Assembly: GCA_028702975.1 (NCBI GenBank)
Contig: JAQVNT010000090.1
Coordinates: 1 to 6,425 of the forward strand
DNA length: 6,425 nucleotides
Source: Candidatus Delongbacteria bacterium
GTDB lineage: Bacteria; UBA4055
Reading direction: 5' to 3'
Shown here piece by piece: positions 4,979 to 6,425 of the stretch (the stretch's first letter is position 1; every line of letters begins with the position of its first letter). A program made the position numbers and the translations under genes. Under the pieces are notes generated by a model. The model worked only from the letters and a program-made list of their open reading frames with translations. It made no database searches and was not told where the DNA came from.

Positions 4979-6425
4979 ATGAAGACAGGCATACATATAA
5001 CTCACGAAGCAGTTCAGAAGATCGGCGGTATAGGCTCGGTCATAGCGGGACTTCTTACTTCAGACTCATATAAAGTTTTCTTCGACAGATCGGTGCTGTA
5101 CGGGCCTCTGTTCAATACCGACGGTCCTGCGTCTTCAAGACTGGGCAGGGACGGAGTGGTCCTTTATTCAGGAATAGATAATTACGACACGGAAAAATAC
5201 GCTTACATTTTCTCCCCGATAGAAAAAAAATATAACATTTCGATAGTTTACGGCAGAAGGATGATCGTGAATGAATCAAATCCCGGACATTATATTAATA
5301 CCGATACGATCCTCGTACATATAAACAATATAAAAACAGAAGCTGTTGACAAATTGAAATTCCTGCTCTGGGAAAATTTTGGAATTCAGTCTGAAAGATA
5401 CGATGACTGGGACTATGAGCAGTATGTAAGGATCGCTGTCCCCTACACCGAAATAATCGCTGCACTTATTTCAAAAGAAGACCTCGTTTTCCATTTTTCG
5501 CACGAATATATGGGGATGCCTTCGGTCTTAAAAGTCGTTGCCGATAAAAGCAGAGGCGGCAGAAAAACATGCAGAACGATATTTTACGCTCACGAAGTAT
5601 CGACAGCCAGAAGCATTGTGGAAAACCTTCCCGGACAGGACATAGCTTTTTACGGAATACTCGGGCATAAAGATATCGGCGGCAGATCAATGGAGGAGGT
5701 TTTCGGCGGCAGATCGGAATATTACAGGAACGAGCTCGTGAAAAGAACGGGGCACCTTGACCAAATATTCGCGGTGAGCGACCTGACGGCAAAAGAGATC
5801 AAATTCTTAAATCCCGATATAGAAGATAAGAAAATAAGCGTAGTTTATAACGGCATTTTTCTGAAAAAAATAAATTTTGAGGCGAAAAAGAACGCAAGGG
5901 AAACTTTGAAGAAGTACTGTAAGACCCTTCTAAACTACGATCCCGATCTTATATTCACACATGTAACGAGACTGGTTTCAAGCAAGGGACTCTGGCGCGA
6001 CATCATGCTTCTCGAAGAGCTTGACGAACTTATGGCGGAAAGATCGCAGACGGGATTTTATGTACTGCTGTCTTCGCTCATAGGCAACGGCAGACCTTCT
6101 TCGGAAGCTTCAAGAATGGAGCGCGAGTACGGATGGCCCGTTCTTCACAAGGAAGGCTGGCCCGACCTTGTGGGAATGGAATCTGAAATTTACAACCATA
6201 TTGCGACTTTTAACGCCAGATCCAAAGCGGTCAAAGCGGTCTTTATAAATCAGTTCGGTTTCAGCAGGCACAGCTGCGGGATCAGAGTTCCTGAGAATGC
6301 TCAGTGGCTCGACCTAAGGATCGGATCGGATGCGGAATTCGGCATGTCGATCTATGAACCTTTCGGGATAGCCCAGATCGAGACCATTCAGTTCGGCGGG
6401 CTCGCGGTTCTTTCCTCCTCATGCG
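4979..6425 (+). CDS. Glycogen/starch synthase-like glycosyltransferase (GT-B fold), 3' end cut by the window
   Basis: An open frame with 482 complete codons and no stop runs off the right edge. The N-terminal KIGGIGSVIAGL (residues 14-25) corresponds to the KxGGLGDV nucleotide-binding loop of glycogen synthases. FHFSHEYMGMP (171-181) matches the conserved His-Asp/Glu-Trp region. IFAVSDLTAKEI (263-274) and VVYNGI (288-293) lead into the C-terminal Rossmann domain, where TRLVSSKG gives Arg331 and Lys336, the expected phosphate-binding pair. EPFGIAQIE (460-468) is the E-x7-E motif containing the catalytic-type Glu. The gap from Arg331 to Glu460 is 129 residues, versus 77 in E. coli GlgA, so there is an insertion. 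The likely role is transfer of glucose or another sugar from a nucleotide donor to a growing glycan. There is no signal peptide. The ATG is the first start after an in-frame TAA six bases upstream, with GGGGA 8 bases before it. The true acceptor, and whether the product is glycogen or a surface glycan, is unknown. Confidence 0.85.
   Translation, partial: MKTGIHITHEAVQKIGGIGSVIAGLLTSDSYKVFFDRSVLYGPLFNTDGPASSRLGRDGVVLYSGIDNYDTEKYAYIFSPIEKKYNISIVYGRRMIVNESNPGHYINTDTILVHINNIKTEAVDKLKFLLWENFGIQSERYDDWDYEQYVRIAVPYTEIIAALISKEDLVFHFSHEYMGMPSVLKVVADKSRGGRKTCRTIFYAHEVSTARSIVENLPGQDIAFYGILGHKDIGGRSMEEVFGGRSEYYRNELVKRTGHLDQIFAVSDLTAKEIKFLNPDIEDKKISVVYNGIFLKKINFEAKKNARETLKKYCKTLLNYDPDLIFTHVTRLVSSKGLWRDIMLLEELDELMAERSQTGFYVLLSSLIGNGRPSSEASRMEREYGWPVLHKEGWPDLVGMESEIYNHIATFNARSKAVKAVFINQFGFSRHSCGIRVPENAQWLDLRIGSDAEFGMSIYEPFGIAQIETIQFGGLAVLSSSC

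Noticed and set aside
5466..5792. Minus-strand open frame of 108 codons
   Set aside because: It is antisense to the glycosyltransferase, which has continuous conserved motifs on both sides. No supporting domain is visible.
1..6425. Possible new defence, mobile or CRISPR-type system
   Set aside because: All six genes belong to recognisable metabolic families. There are no transposase, integrase, nuclease or repeat-spacer patterns, and no terminal repeats.

Overview
The window looks like an ordinary chromosomal stretch from a bacterium, probably an uncultured or poorly sampled lineage. Local GC varies widely (40% to 68% in two 60-base blocks I counted). Genes are tightly packed, with Shine-Dalgarno sites before every start. 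I cannot name the organism. A weak hint towards the FCB (Bacteroidetes-related) side is a repeated promoter-like pattern, TTG-N20-TAnnTTTA, in front of all three transcription units. The same pattern also fits a plain sigma70 promoter with a 17-base spacer. I see no mobile element, CRISPR array, tRNA, rRNA or defence genes.

Layout. Positions 12-2048 are a minus-strand operon read right to left: a YkgJ-type cysteine-cluster protein, a COG1228-type amidohydrolase related to imidazolonepropionase, and QueF, the last step of preQ1 synthesis in the queuosine pathway. The three genes are 9-12 bases apart, and each downstream Shine-Dalgarno overlaps or abuts the upstream stop codon. Positions 2049-2185 form a 137-base divergent promoter region. 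Positions 2186-4862 are a plus-strand pair: a GalE-type UDP-sugar 4-epimerase and an unusually long (546 residue) nucleotide-sugar 6-dehydrogenase of the UDP-HexNAc (WecC-like) kind. After a 116-base gap with an inverted repeat and a likely promoter, a glycogen-synthase-like glycosyltransferase starts at 4979 and runs off the window. No gap exceeds 140 bases.

How the genes work together. The right half makes sense as a sugar-nucleotide and glycan module. The epimerase and dehydrogenase would interconvert and oxidise UDP-sugars, perhaps N-acetylated ones, to a UDP-uronic acid. The glycosyltransferase may use a related sugar nucleotide for a storage or surface glycan. The left operon is metabolic housekeeping with no obvious link to the right half.

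Points most worth a second look: a Gln in QueF where the active-site His is expected; a small gatekeeper residue in GalE that fits an N-acetylated substrate; the enlarged dehydrogenase; a glycosyltransferase intermediate between bacterial GT5 and eukaryote-like GT3 glycogen synthases; and the shared promoter pattern. I found no convincing wholly new system.
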